Shown: positions 12,545-25,559, counted from the first letter of the stretch. The stretch is DNA of 64,000 nt from Psophocarpus tetragonolobus (GCA_037954015.1 CM075690.1:51790415-51854414), one strand, 5' to 3'. A program made the numbers and translations. The notes: generated by a model from the sequence alone, not told the origin.

Positions 12545-13400
12545 TGTAACGACCCAAATTTCTACCCAATTCAATTATGAATTTGCTCAATATTCATCAA
12601 AGGTATTTACATGAGTATGAGGATTTTTCAAAATTTAACTTTACGTAAAGATCCTTAATCTTCTTTAATATAAATAGAACAAATAAAGATCAACAATATT
12701 CATTTCATAACTTTATTTATACAAAATGTTTTGGAGTACATAACATAAGAACCACAATCACTACCCTAAATTAACCTAATTTAGAGTAGTGAATCCTTTG
12801 ACAAAAGAAGCTAACATAAATCATCCAGTACAAAACATCATTTAAAATTAACTAAACTTCATCCATAGAATTCTTTAGAATTCTCCATCATGACTGTCTG
12901 TTCAAAATCATCTTCATAATCCAAACACATATGAAAAAGAAGTACAAAGAGAAAACATGCATAGGAGTGAGGTGTTTATAAACCATAAATGTTAATCTTA
13001 ACAAACTAACAATTAATCGGGTGTAAGATTTATCCTATGACTCAGTTTCACATAATCTCATTCTAACTCAACCTTACTAATTTCAACACAGAAGTCAATC
13101 TCACTAACTCTATATATGGATTTATGGTCAATCTAAGATGATCTACCAAATCATCAAAGACCTTATATTCTTGAAGATGATTGGTAGCAGTATTATCTTG
13201 TATTCTAATTAATACAACAAATCCTTTTGAGAAATTTGTAAATACAACCTCTTCCTTCCCTTTCATGTCAATTTTGTCACTAATGACTAAACTAATGTCT
13301 TCTGCATTCACATGACCAAAAATTGAACCCTTAATTATATCATACTTAAGAAATCTTTGATAACATGGCTTATCGAGAGGTAAAAAAATTCTTTTATAAA
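12545..13400 (-). mobile_element. Partial LTR, same family as 8185-11009
   Basis: TGTAACGACCC at 12545 is the LTR terminus. Sequence to about 13240 is a diverged copy of 8265-8930. Shared landmarks include TTATAAACCATAAATGTTAAT (12975 and 8663) and the CTAATTT/ATTCAGAG.AGTG.A block (12780 and 8470). The right end is not recognisable, so the copy is truncated around 13300-13400. It lies against the 5' side of the hAT gene and cuts off its N-terminus. Confidence 0.75.
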
Positions 13401-13587
13401 CAAGCTTTTCTTGGTTATTTAATTACTTAATAGAACTAGAATTCATATATGAATTAGCCAAGTTATCTTGCAAATAAAAAGAATAAATATATCTTAACAC
13501 ATTAACTTTGCAAAGACTCAAAAATTTAATTACTAGCCAATAATGTTTTTCTTTCCAATAAATATTTATTTTATTTTATTTTCTTGT

Positions 13588-13972
13588 TACTCCCTCCATC
13601 CCATTATAATTATCATAGTTAAAAAACATAAGTTTAAAAAATTATTATTTTATTTTTTCAATATAGTATTGATTTTTTATAAGCTAAAAAAATATTTTTA
13701 AAAGTCGTAGAAAATACAAAATGTGTCTTCGTGATTCACAAAAGAGTACAACAACAAAAGTGGTCATACAAATTCCATTTCAGGTTCATGCAATAAAAAA
13801 AGAAAATTAACTACTTCTCACATAAAAAAAAAAACATTCATTATATATCTATTTTATATAAAAATGTGATAATAAGATAATATCTATAAATAAAATAGCA
13901 ATGATAAGATTATTTTGTAAATTTTTTATTTATTTTCATCTATTTTTTTTATTGTGAGACATACTTCATAAA
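13588..13972. mobile_element. Stowaway-like MITE (Tc1/mariner type), decayed
   Basis: TACTCCCTCCATCCCATTATAA at 13588 is the classic terminal sequence of plant mariner/Stowaway elements. A weak inverted partner (TTATTGTGAGACATACTTCATA) ends near 13972. The internal sequence is AT-rich and non-coding. The right end is too diverged to be certain. Confidence 0.55.
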
Positions 13973-15283
13973 TATTATTTGCCACGTGATTCCTGATGCA
14001 CCTCAATTATTTTTTCTATGAAGGCTAAGGTCAAATGGAGATTATTTTACATACTACAGAATGATTTTGCTTATTTTTATTATTAATTATGAATTACTTT
14101 TGATTGAAATATTCTCTGCATTATCTACTCATATTTTAAAAGAACAGTTCATTGTGTCAATACCACTATAGTGAAACTCATGGAAGTGCTACCTATATAT
14201 CCTTAGTTAGTGGCTTTTCATAAAATGAATTTTTAATATAGTTTAGCATTAACTTTTCAAAACTCTATTATAGGTATTGAATTTTATATAAAATTAAAAT
14301 ATCAGAACTAAAGTTTCAACTTTTTTTTTATAACCTATTCAGGATATTATGTTTTGGATGACTGTGAAAATTAACCTGTTTCAAAAACTGATTTTAGTTA
14401 AAAATTTATATTTGGGTAAATTTGTTGAAAGGTAGTTTAAAAATAATTTTATTTTTTGGGTGTAATAAAAAATAGCTATAAAATCAACAAAGAGTATAAA
14501 AGTTGAGCAGGTAAAAAAAAGGTGTTGTAAAATAAACACAAGTTATAATTGTTCCCATAAAAAAAGTTTAGTTTAAAAAAAATCTTCTTTAAAATTTCCA
14601 TTATGTGGCCAAACATCTTGATTAATTATACTGTAAATATTTTTTTCTAAAATACTTTGCGAAGCATGCTCTAAAAGTAATTTTTGCAGATAATAACAAA
14701 TATGCTTTTTTTTTTACATTTTGCCTAATTTTTAAAATAAAATATTATTAAAATACTACAATCTTTAAAATAAATTTAATTTTTCTTAAAGATTATTGAA
14801 CAACTAAACTCTTAGAATATTACAAAATATAAAATATATAATTAAAATAATTAAATTTTCATTATTTTGTAAACTTGAATAAATCTTAGTTAATAATAAT
14901 AATTATGGTTCAATTAGTGAAATTCTTTCAGTTCTTAGGAAGTCTTATCGTACAATGTGAGTTCTTTATTTGCCATCCACATTAAATCATCTTTGTAATT
15001 ACTTTTGGATATGTTTCTCTTTTAATATTTATTTAAAAGCTTATAATTAAATAAATATAAAATAAGATCATACAATTAATGGTTACTACCCATCTGACAT
15101 AATATTCATAGATCAACATAATCCATGCAAATAATACTAGCAAAGGACAATGCTATAAGTAAATTTATATGGTGCTTACAATAATACTAAATGTTTTTTT
15201 CTCTTTGTCTAACACTGTCATTTTTATATTTAAATATTTCATTACGGTTTGTTTTCAAAAATAGTTAATTTTAATTGGAATTA
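13973..15283. other. AT-rich intergenic DNA
   Basis: No gene, paired repeat or RNA gene was recognised. The stretch is a series of A and T runs with short open frames only. Confidence 0.45.

Positions 15284-15309
<26 letters not shown>
15284..15309. repeat. (TA)n microsatellite
   Basis: An uninterrupted TA dinucleotide run of about 13 units. Confidence 0.9.
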
Positions 15310-15314
<5 letters not shown>

Positions 15315-15592
15315 TATTAATACAATGATAATGATCACATACAAATATAATCAATCTATTCATGTCAATTCTTAAATAATAAAATTAACTGTCTGGAGAT
15401 GAGATTAGAGTTAAGCAAAATATTTATTAAAAAAAATGTTAACAAAACATTTTTTTACACGCATTTTTTAACATATATTTGTTTAATTGCTTAAAAATAA
15501 CAATTTGCAATAGGTCACACATATTATTTTATGTCTAATCTCTATCCTACTTTTGTAATTTACAATAAAATTTTGTCAATAGTAGAGTGTGT
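15310..15592. repeat. 280-bp direct repeat, copy 1
   Basis: It runs from ATACAATGATAATGATCA to TTTGTCAATAGTAGAGTGTG and aligns over its whole length with 16327-16608. Identity is clearly high, with small substitutions. The two copies flank about 730 bp. They do not share TG..CA termini, so a TRIM/LTR reading is not supported. Confidence 0.8.
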
Positions 15593-16326
15593 AAGAACCA
15601 GTTTAATTAAAAGATTATCAGTGGAACGAAAATGAATAGTACAAAAAATTAAATGGTTAACTATATTAGATTAATATAGTAATGTAAGAATAACTGTGTT
15701 TATTAATAATATCGATAGTAGTTGATTAATTTTAAGGGAGTGGTTGAGAAATAGAAAAATGAATATAATTGTTATTTCTTGATTTTGGAAAGTTTTAGTT
15801 GTGTTCCAAAGACTTTACGAAAATCTGTTTAGGAGGGGTGCAAATAGCAAGCCAGACTTACTAACTTCACCCCACCCTCTTTCTTATTCTTCTTCCTTCT
15901 CCCTCACTTTTCTTTCTTTCTTTTCTTCCTAAACTTGCTCTTGTCCTCACTGTCAATCTCATCCGTTCTTTGAAATCCATTTCTTCGGTTGTTTGCACGT
16001 AAAGCATTCGGTTGATGGATTTCAACACGATCTCTTTTATAACTCTAGTTGTAGAGATTGGTATTATAGGTAAATCTGATAATGAATCATTGAACCTTTT
16101 CTTGTTCATTTTCGACCTTGTCATTCTCATTAAAAGGGAATTTATTTGAAAATTACAATTTCTAAGATTCTTATTTTATCTAGAATTCATGTCAAATTTT
16201 TTAGTAATCTTTTCAGACAGATTCTAGCTCTATTGGTTATAGCTAGCTTTTGAACAAATAAATAGGTAATGAAGTTTGAAATAGTGTTGATTTAAGGGAA
16301 CTTTGATTAATATAGTTTTTAAATAA
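15593..16326. other. Segment between the 280-bp repeats
   Basis: It contains a CT-rich tract on the plus strand (about 15875-15935) that resembles a plant 5' leader. An 87-codon minus-strand frame lies opposite (15867-16130), with no recognised domain. I could not tell whether it is a gene remnant. Confidence 0.3.
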
Positions 16327-16608
16327 CAAACATAAATACAATGATAATTATCAAATATAAATATAATCAACCTATTCATGTCAGTTTCTAAATAACAAAA
16401 TTAACTGTTGGAAGATGAGATTAGAGTTAAGAAAAATATTTATTAAGAGAAATGTTAACAAAACACTCTTTTACACACATTTTTTAACATATATTTGTTT
16501 AATTGCTTAAAACTAAGAATTTCTAATTGGTGGCACATATTATCTCTTATGTGTGATTTCTATCATGATTTTGTCATTTACAATAAAATTTTGTCAATAG
16601 TAGATTGT
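16327..16608. repeat. 280-bp direct repeat, copy 2
   Basis: Second copy of 15310-15592. Shared landmarks are CTATTCATGTCA, GATGAGATTAGAGTTAAG, TTTTTTAACATATATTTGTT and TACAATAAAATTTTGTCAAT, in the same order and spacing. Copy 2 continues into unrelated sequence at TGCTAGCACCC. Confidence 0.8.
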
Positions 16609-16894
16609 GTTGCTAGCACCCTTCTTTATTGTAGTTTATGTGTTCTCTTTATCACAATTCTCTTGTTTTTTTTTTATATTTTGGAGTAGAATATAGGAAA
16701 TATAAATCATAATTATATAATATAAATATGAATCAATTTTCATTGAAAATTAAGTAACAATTGCTAACAACAAGAACACATTTCTCATTTTAAATTCTCG
16801 TTGATGATGTTATTATATCTAAAAGATGAGTAAAAGAATAGATCCTAATTTTAAATTTGTCAAAATAAACTTTTTCTTAATCTTTGTGTCAATT

Positions 16895-18392
16895 TTATGC
16901 TATTTTGAAAATGGGAGATTTGAGAGGAGGAAGCGTAAAAGGACCCTCAACTAGCCCTTTGGCTATTAGTTGATAAGCTACTTCAGTAAAGTGAGTTTCA
17001 TCCCAATTTATATGTTTTGAAGGATCAGAATAAACATTTGAAGTGGGATTTTCGCAAAAAGTATGCACGTCAAAATCGTAAGGTTCACCTTTTCCATAAC
17101 ATGCTCTAAGTGTCTCAGTTGTACCAAGAGAAAATCCTATATGATTATTGTACATAAATAAAATATAATATAAGAAGAAATCATATTTAAGTTCTTCACC
17201 CATTATAAGAAATTAATAGAAAAACTTATCATATTGTTGTGGTGCTTGAAATAAATGTTTGGCATCGCCATAATAATCAAAATATATCATCTTAACATGA
17301 TTGTACTTTGTCTTAGTGTGTTTATGGCTTGATTGAGCTGCCAATTATAGTACTCAACAAAAGTATTGTAAACTACTAAGCATCCAAATTTATCACAGTC
17401 ATCTTTATTACCACTATTCACTACTGTCAAGACAACAGAATTACAACCAATCGAGAAGTTCCCAGGCACCACTATCTCAACTGCTCCTTATGCCTAGAGT
17501 ACAAAAAAAAAAGAAGAAGAAACATAATATAATTAATTTCAAATAAAGTTGAAGCCAACATTCAATATTAGAATTTGATATGACCAACAATGATGACATT
17601 GGTAATTTCTTCAATGATTAGGGAACTATTTACGAAGGTCGAAAATACTTTTATTTGATAGGATAAGTGCGTTAATATCATTTTGACCAATTTCTCCCAC
17701 TAGGAACAATGATCTTTTGAAGAAGTTATCACACTCTGCCATAGGAAGGAATAAACATGGTAAGTTGTACTAAGAAAAATCCATCCATATAAATGAAAAC
17801 CTTACTAAAGGAGATTTGTTAAAATATTCTTTCTTGTTACAGAGGGAAGGTTTGAACTTCTTAAATCAATCAAGTTGAACACCCAATGAATTACTTGTTG
17901 ATGGTGGCATAAGTTTTTTTTTTTTTGTATAAAATAGTCCATATCAAGTAATATTGTACCAGCAACTGCAAAATTTACTGGATGCCTAATGTCTTGGCCT
18001 GACAACCTTGGCAAACCATATGCCTCAGCTACAATTAAATCAAACATAAGTAAGTATTTTCCTTAACCACCAATATATTGTGTGTGCATCCTCCATTTTA
18101 TGATAATTTTATTTAAGCTACCTAAAATAAAATATGGGCATATATCTCTAAAATCTATTATCAATCATCCATTTGACATACGTCCAGATGGATGTTTCAA
18201 GTATGTTGAGCCATAATGGCTATTGTCATTCGTAGGTGGGTGGTAACTAGCAGCCTTTCCAGTATCACTTATAGAGTCACTAAAATTAAAAATAACTTCA
18301 TATGAAAAAGGATCGACATTTGAAATAACATTTCCAAGAAAATCACATATAAAGCTAATGCTAAAGATAATAAAGATCTTTATTATTGACAT
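16895..18392 (-). pseudogene. GDSL esterase/lipase, multi-exon, inactivated
   Basis: Five exon-like blocks on the minus strand follow the order of a plant SGNH/GDSL esterase of the acetylajmalan/sinapine-esterase type. Exon 1 (18392-about 18140) has a signal peptide (MSIIKIFIIFSISFI) and block I FNFSDSISDTG with the catalytic Ser, ending HPSGRMSNG. Exon 2 (about 18030-17805) has AEAYGLP and GQDIRHPVNFAVAG. Exon 3 (about 17745-17520) has LFLVGEIGQNDIN (block III). Exon 4 (about 17490-17260) has VVPGNFSIGCNSVVLTVVN, and the last (17203-16895) has NWDETHFTE with the Asp and His of the catalytic triad, ending in a stop. Inactivating lesions are a TGA directly after MSNG where the family normally has Arg, a shift in exon 3 after DLRK, and a one-base shift after NTLRQ. 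Family members are about 370-390 residues and secreted. No intact transcript is expected. Confidence 0.88.
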
Positions 18393-19975
18393 ATGAATAT
18401 CAATTGAAATTGAGCATCATATATATTCTCACAAAAAGCAGATGTTCATCACACCATTAACTATCATTTTAATTTCACTATTTTGTTTCTTAAAAAAAGA
18501 AACCTATGATTTGTATTCTTATATAATTCACATGTACATATATGTATCCTTAAATATGTGTTTGTTATTCTCAATTATTCGTTGTGTTTTTATTTTTGTC
18601 TTTTTTTTTACAATTTGTTATATGTACTCAACTCACTTTGTAACTATATTCATTTGTAGAAAATAAAGGATATACCAACTTTTTTTTATGAAAATGAATG
18701 ACAACTGTCTTTATCTATCACCAAACTATTTACATGTTGTTGTCGACCTGTTGTATCTATTTTTTATTAATGTTTTCACAATATATGTTATTTCAATATA
18801 TTTTAATTAAATCAATTAAAAATGCTATTGTCAACAATTTGAACACATTGTCATAACTATAAATTAAAATGTTAAATAAATATCGTAAATAAGTATTTTT
18901 TATAATTCTTACTTAGTACCCAAGTAAAAAGGATATAATCAGTAATAATATTTTTTATCAAGGAGTATTATATTAATTATTTATAATATATTATTCTAAA
19001 TATGAATAACGTTTCTTATTTGTGTATATTGTTAATGTGTAATTGTAATGTGATTAGGGAAGGTCTTCAATAAAATAATGGAGACTTAAGAAGCAGCCCC
19101 TTAATTAGTCTAAGAAGATTGAAGAAGAAAAAAGGAGGAACCTGTCAATGGGATAAGAGAACCAATGTATGAAGGGAAGTGAAGAGTCTTAACGAGAATC
19201 TAGAGGTGATAAACACATACCCTCAAAATTCAAAGTAGGAGTTGTTGGTAGTTCTCTCTATTTAAGTGGATAAAAGACACACAGACAATTAACTTACCTC
19301 CTAATTTTTATTTCTTTGTGTAATTTTTGGTCCAATTTTAATTTATAACAATTAATAAAAGGAATAACCCTTTTGAGTACATATTTCAAATTTCTCATTT
19401 TACCTTCCATAGATAATATAACTACTCATAACCACCTAATAGTTATCTTCCTTACCACATCTATGTCTCACCCATGATTTTAAAAACTACTCTCTTTTTT
19501 AATTTTTTTTCTAATTTTCTTTTGTTCTTCCTTTTCATTCTTTTGCATTCTCTGTCTACTTGCTTTCTAAATGATATATTGAAATAGAAGTGTAAATATA
19601 CAAATGTGGTATATGTGTTTTCACTAATTCATAATAATATTGATAAAAAGATGTTTGGTGCATATATGTGTGTGAAGTGTTGTGCTAGGAAGTTTAATTT
19701 TAGAACCTGGTTGAAGTGTTTAAGTATTCATTCAAGAGGTCCACAAAAGACATATCAATATTTTAAAAATCTGTTTTGGCCATGAAAAAGAAAAAGTAAC
19801 AAAGTTTGTATATACTTATTTGGTTTGTGAGAAGATTGAGGTAAAACGCTAAAAGACTTCAAGAACAACCTTTGTATATTCTTAAGTGGAAGTGAGAGCT
19901 TCTTCATAGATTTTGTGGTTGGATTGTCTAGGACTACAAAAAGAATTAGATTTAAGTCAGGTGTCTATAACAGGT
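18393..19975. other. AT-rich intergenic DNA upstream of the GDSL pseudogene
   Basis: No gene was recognised. A GA-rich stretch lies at 19080-19215. No paired repeat ends were found. Confidence 0.4.
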
Positions 19976-19977
19976 TA

Positions 19978-20270
19978 TCCAAATTTGTAAAAAAATAATA
20001 TTTGGATTACACATTTTGGATGAATTAAAATTACCATGGATGCTTTGGAATAAGTATTTTGGATTTGTCAAAAAACACCAAAATTACACATTGTGAATGC
20101 ATTATAATTACCATGGGATGCTTTGATATAGGTAATTCAAATTTGTGAAAAGCGTCAAAAGCCAACATTTGGATTACATATTCTAAATAGTTTCTATTTA
20201 ACTTGGGAATGCTTTGGAGTTAGTAATTCAAATTTGTCAAAAGGCTACATATAAATTATGCTTTGTGATT
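19978..20270. repeat. Tandem repeat, about 80 to 90-bp unit, 3 copies plus a partial
   Basis: Units start near 19978, 20060, 20137 and 20231. Each contains (C/T)AAATTTGT.AAAA, a C/T-rich TTTGGATTACA.ATT block and A.TTACCATGG.ATGCTTTGG (weaker in the third). The last unit is incomplete. No function is evident. Confidence 0.75.
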
Positions 20271-20279
20271 CATCCAAAT

Positions 20280-22220
20280 GTCCAATATGATGTTACAAGG
20301 AGAAAACATGGGGTGTGGAAAGAAAAAATCTGAATTTGTTTTGCATATTTCTTAGATTTAATTATGTTGTCTGCTATCTTAATAAGATTTGTTAGACAAT
20401 ATTTGCTATTAATTTTCGAGGATCAAATTAAGCTTATCATCCCCATTTCAAGAAGTTAAGGGAGTCTAGCTTAGTAAGTTAAATAGAGTGTGTGAGTTGT
20501 TATAAACCCCTTTCACATTGTCTTCGACTCCTAAAAGTATCAACAAAAAAAATCCTCATTTCTAAAATAGTTTGTGCTTCATTATTTTTTAGATTTAATT
20601 TTTTTGTCTACATAGCTGTTAAAAGAATCATTCTATCTTCAAAATGTTAGCAATAAGTTTTTCTTTCTAACGCGCTTTTGGTCTAAGATTATTGAAATTC
20701 ACAAAATTAAAAATTTAAATAAGAAACAGACCAATATGATTTTTTGAGTTCCAATAGTTTTTATTATATCAGCTAGTATTTTTCACCTGTTTTTTGCGAT
20801 ATTTTTTGCCCATATTTTTTGGAATACGTTGTTTATTTATTATTTATGTTGTGTTAAGCAATTATGAAATGGGCACCTTCGTAGCCTTTTTTTTTTATTA
20901 TTGTTTTGGGCTTTAGTTCTATTCCTTAGGTAACTCATTTGCCTTAACAGAAAAGGCTTTTTCTCCCTACCTCCCTAAACTTCTACTTGAATCTCATAAT
21001 ATATATTAAATAACCAAAATATCTTTGAGTAATTTTCTCGAATAGGTAATCAAGATTTGGTTTTATTAAATCAAGGTCACTTAATCTAGATTTGTTAAAA
21101 TATTTTTCCAAGTTCGGATTAACCTAACCCACGTATCCTATAAGTCTTTCTCTTAATGTCTTGGAAATTTTTCTGTCACATGCATTCCATGCAATGCTAC
21201 ATGAAAACTAGGAAACTGAAAAATAAAATAAAAATAAAAACTTATTATTATTTAATATTTATGTAAGTAGATAATATGAAGGATTTTCACTTCTTCTTTT
21301 TTTTAACATACCAAAACCTTAATGAGTGCAAAGAAATATGTCGTGGAAAAAACATTTTCTATTTATAATTATTAACAATATATGTTTGATGCCTAATTGC
21401 GGTGCCAAAATATTGAGAGGAAAATAAGGGTCCCAGTTAATTCACTATTTTCTTTTTTTCTTTCTGTTAATGAAAACTAGTTCTAATATCAGAGCTATAC
21501 TTTGCAAAAGAAAGGGTGATTTTACCTGTACCTCATAAGTTTCTTTTGCACCTTTTTTATATTCCAGAATGTAAAATTACATTTCGGATAACCAAAAATG
21601 TAAAAGAATTGACTTTTTTCCATTCTGGAAAGGATAATCCGGTATTTTTATATTTAAACAAACGATTTTTTCTTTTTGCACCCTACATTTTTTTAATTCT
21701 AAAATTACTCCATCTTTTTAAGCTCTAGTTTTGAAACCCTAATCTTCCTGCCTCCTATGCTCATATTTTCTGCTCATCGTTTTTCTCGATCTCTCTTTAC
21801 TCTGATTTTTAATGTTGCAGATCAATAGATTCATACTATGATCGTGAATATGGTTTATGCATATTATGGGCATATATGATCCACAATATGTTTATGCTTA
21901 GAGTTGAACAAGATCATGAGATCCACAATGTATTTTTTCAACCCAAAGCATACACAAATTATAGATGTTATGATCCGTAATATGAATGCATGTTGCAAAT
22001 CAATTAATCTACAATATTAAACAATACCTATGTGTGCAAACGAAGTGAACAGAGACCAATGGTCATTGCAAAAATCTTGACCCATTGATTTGTTCTATTA
22101 TAAAAGGGGGTTGAGGCAGTTGCTAGAAGATTAGGGTTTCAAAACAGTTGCTAAAAGATTGGGATGCAAAAAGAAAAAAACGAGATTAGCACATTGGTCT
22201 TGTATAAAGATGGTAAATAA
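20280..22220. other. Intergenic DNA without a recognisable gene
   Basis: Only short open frames are present. Around 21500-21760 and 22060-22200 there are T-rich and GA-rich stretches with GGGTTTCAAAAC-like words that could be the two sides of an old repeat, but the pairing was not convincing. Confidence 0.35.
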
Positions 22221-22229
22221 ACTCGTAAC

Positions 22230-22556
22230 TGCAGATAATCCTCGACCTCGCCTCAAAGTTAACAAGAAATTCTCGATTTGACCGAACACGGGTACGGAAA
22301 ATAAATTGGGATGAGGATATATATATCCACCTCATCCTCGTACCCACCCTATCCTGCACTTATTTTAATAACTAAAATATTTATTTATCTTAAAATAAAA
22401 AAAATATTTTGCATTTAATTAATAAATTATAAATTTTGTCTTTATGAGATAAGTTTTGAATTAATATAACTACATTCAAACAAATTTATTTTTTATTAAA
22501 ATATTATTATAATTTTTTTTTCAGATATAGAATGGATAGGGGTATACCCAATTCCT
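22230..22556. repeat. GC-ended palindromic repeat interrupted by the CACTA element
   Basis: GGGATGAGG and CCACCTCATCC (22309-22340) form a near-perfect stem around ATATATATAT. Further GGGTACGG and CGTACCC words follow at 22288 and 22348, then AT-rich DNA to GGATAGGGGTATACCC (22534). Similar GGGATGGAGATGAAG sequence resumes at 25504, directly after the CACTA element, so the CACTA element jumped into this repeat. Confidence 0.5.
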
Positions 22557-22559
22557 AAC
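22557..22559. repeat. CACTA target-site duplication AAC (left)
   Basis: AAC at 22557-22559 and again at 25501-25503 directly flanks the element. A 3-bp duplication is the hallmark of CACTA (En/Spm) insertion. Confidence 0.8.
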
Positions 22560-25500
22560 CACTACGCCAAAATAATAAATATATAGTGTCACTTATTATA
22601 TAAAAAAAAGGTAGAATGCTTATATAGCGCCTATTTAAATAGGCTTATATAATAGTGTCACGTATACAACTTTTATTTGCATATGCTCTATATAAGAAAA
22701 GTTGGAATAGTTATACAACACCTATTTAAATAGGCGTTGTATAATAACTTTACCTATACAACATTTATTGTATAGCACACTATATAAGAAAAAAGAAAGA
22801 ATCCGTATACAATTCTTATTTAAATAGACATTATATAATAGAAGATATTTTTATTATTTTTAAATATATAGAGCTGATTCTATAAAGTGAGTTTTTATAA
22901 CAAACATTTAACATGTTTCTTAACCCGTGATGTACAAGGTATAGAGTGTTAGCATTCTTCTCTTCCAAAGATTGTGATTCATAATTATTTTAAACATAAT
23001 ACTCAAAAATATAAATATATTGTATATTTTAAATTATTATTATTATAATAGAAATAATAGAGAAATTTACTTTCAATTTTGATATTTTTCTAATAGACGT
23101 CTTCAACATTTTTCTCTTATCATAAATGTATAAACACAAATAAGAGAGAAATAATAAAAATAAAAATATATTTAAAATATAATATTTATATAAATATTTA
23201 TAAAATCTGAGAAATTTATTTTCGTTTAGATAAACAGAAATAGGTGAAAAATAATAAATTGTATTAGTTAGACGTTTTCCTTACTGTTAATTTTCTCATA
23301 ATTATTTAATATTTATCTTTCAAAATTTAAAACATAATGTTGTAATTATTATTATTATTATTTATTTTTTAATATTTTAATATATTAAATATAGAATTTT
23401 TATCTAATAATTTTAAAAATATGCAGTATTTTTATATTTTCTTAAAAATTAATCTTTCATTATTTTAATATGACATTTAAAAATTAAATATAAATTTAAG
23501 AGACCAAAATATTTAAAGGATCACAAATGTTTTGTATGGAAAGAGAAAGACACAAAATATTTTTGTAGTAAGAGTTCCACTTTATAGAGAAGAGGAAGGC
23601 ACAAGAATATTTATGCACTGAGAGATCGCATTGTCATTTTATAGGTTCAAAACCCACTCCCAAACCCCTCTCTACCCAACCCATCTCCCAAAATCTCATC
23701 TTTTCACATCTGCATTGTAGGCACTATGTGTGCTTCATATTTGGACATTGTTGGCACTACACGTACACTTGACCAATTTTGTTGTTGCTTTCTCGGTGTT
23801 TTCTTGTTCTCATCATGGTTTGGGACTTCTACAAGGTATCAAAGGGGAAACTCTTGCATATACTTCTCTATTCCTTTTTAGACTTTTTTGAGGTTTGGTT
23901 TTGGGTTTAGATATAGACGGGAATGCTTTTGATCTCAAAACCCTCTCCTAAACCCCTCTTTACCTAACCCCTCTCCAAAATTTCATCCTTTTCGCATCTT
24001 TATTGGTGGTCCTATGTGTGCTTTATAGTTGGATACTGTTGGCACTACTTGCACACTTAACCAATTTTGTTGCTGCATTCTCGTTTTCTTGTTCTCATCA
24101 TGGTTTGGGACCTCTACAAGGTATCAAGGGGTAAATCCTTACATATACTTCTCTATTCTTTTTTAGAAATTTTTTGGGATTCATTTTTGGGTTTAGATAT
24201 GGACTGGAATGCTTTGATCTTAAAACACTCTCCTAAACTCCTTTATGCCAAACTCCTCTCCCAAAACCTCATCCTTTTCGTATCTCCATTGGTGGCACTT
24301 ATTGTGCTTCATAGTTGGATATTGTTTGCAGTACATGCACACTTCACCAATTTTCATTGCTGCATTATCATTGTTTTCTTTTTCCCATCATGGTTTGATA
24401 CCTACAAGGTATCCCTCTACATATACTTCTCTATTCTTTTTTAGACATTTTTTGGGCATTTGTTTTTTTGGTTTATATATGAACTAAATTGCTTTGATTG
24501 CATTATAATTTCAAAATATTACATTATATTTTGAGTTTTGGTTTTGGATTTAGACATGAAAAATAGTTTTGGTTTTGGGTTTAGTCATGGAGAAGGTTTC
24601 AAAGTTTTTTTACTTTCCAAAGACACCTAATAACCATGATTATAGGTATTATATTTGTTGATATATGAAGGAAATCATTGAATATTTTGAAGTAAAGAAC
24701 TATTCCAACTGATGTATGTGATTCTAGTTCTTATATTATTCCTAAGATTTGTCTCACTTGTTTTTAATTTTACTATTTTTTTGTAGTATTTCCCTAATTG
24801 CAGCTGGAAGCACTATTCAGATAACTAAATTATTAAAGTTAGGGAAGATTGAAGTCAATATGTAATTGAAAAATACTTATAGATTATAAGCTTCACCATT
24901 ATGCTAAACTACCTAACATTATGTGTTGATTATGTTTATACTCATTGTATGCAATTTTTAGGATATTTTTGGAATCTTGATGTGTTCATGTTAATTTGAC
25001 AAAAATAAAAATAAGCCATCTATATAGTTTTGAAATCACTAAAGTTGTAGCATTATTTTTTATCCAAGTCTAAAATCCAACAATGAAATTTAAACAATTT
25101 ATCTTACAGTTGAGTATGTGTTTACAAGTATTAAAAAATTGTGGTAAAAATAATGAAATAAACCAAGACGTTTAAAAGACAGAAAAAAAACATATAAAGT
25201 GCTTCTTCAAACCAGTGATGTATATATAAAAATATGTATATATCACTTTTTAAAATAAACATTGTATAAGTGATACAACTTTTCTTTAGAAGCACTATTA
25301 GTTACTTATACAATATTTTTTGGAGAAGCACTATATTAACTTATACAACATTTTTCTTTTGGAGAAGCGCTATATTCACTTATATAACATTTTTTAAAAA
25401 AACGCTATATGAACTTATATTTCGCTTGCTTATATAGCTCATAAAAAACATTATATAAGTTGAAAAAAAAATGCTATAAAAGAACAAATTTAATGTAGTG
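22560..25500. mobile_element. Non-autonomous CACTA (En/Spm-like) transposon
   Basis: It starts CACTACGCCAAAA at 22560, ends TTTAATGTAGTG at 25500, and is flanked by AAC duplications. Subterminal repeats are dense at both ends. On the left (22570-22860), motifs such as TATATAGCGCCTATTTAAAT and ACAACACCTATTTAAATAGG recur about every 105 bp. On the right (25190-25490), AGAAGC(A/G)CTATATTAACTTA-type motifs recur in inverse sense. The length is 2941 bp. No transposase domain is readable, so it would depend on an active relative. The interior includes the triplication at 23643-24500. Confidence 0.9.
23643..24500 (+). repeat. 290-bp unit repeated three times inside the CACTA element
   Basis: Copies start near 23643, 23937 and 24224. 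Each runs from a CCC-rich (AAACCCCTCT-like) part through TTGGTGGCACTA..GTGTGCTT.ATA and ACACTT.ACCAATTTT to CATCATGGTTTGGGA....TACAAGGTATC and CTTCTCTATTC.TTTTTAGA. Every copy holds ATGGTTTG.....TACAAG followed by GTAT, which looks like a small start exon with its donor site. The repeats may therefore be a multiplied 5' leader of the ancestral CACTA transcript. Confidence 0.8.
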
Positions 25501-25559
25501 AACAGGGATGGAGATGAAGACATAAATCTCATACCCGCTGAGTATGAACATGATATGAT

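Noticed and set aside
15310..16608. TRIM-type mini LTR element
   Set aside because: The repeats lack TG..CA ends, and there is no PBS or polypurine tract at the expected positions.
24067..24487. 125- and 80-codon frames in the CACTA interior
   Set aside because: They lie in the 290-bp triplication and are not conserved as frames between the three copies.
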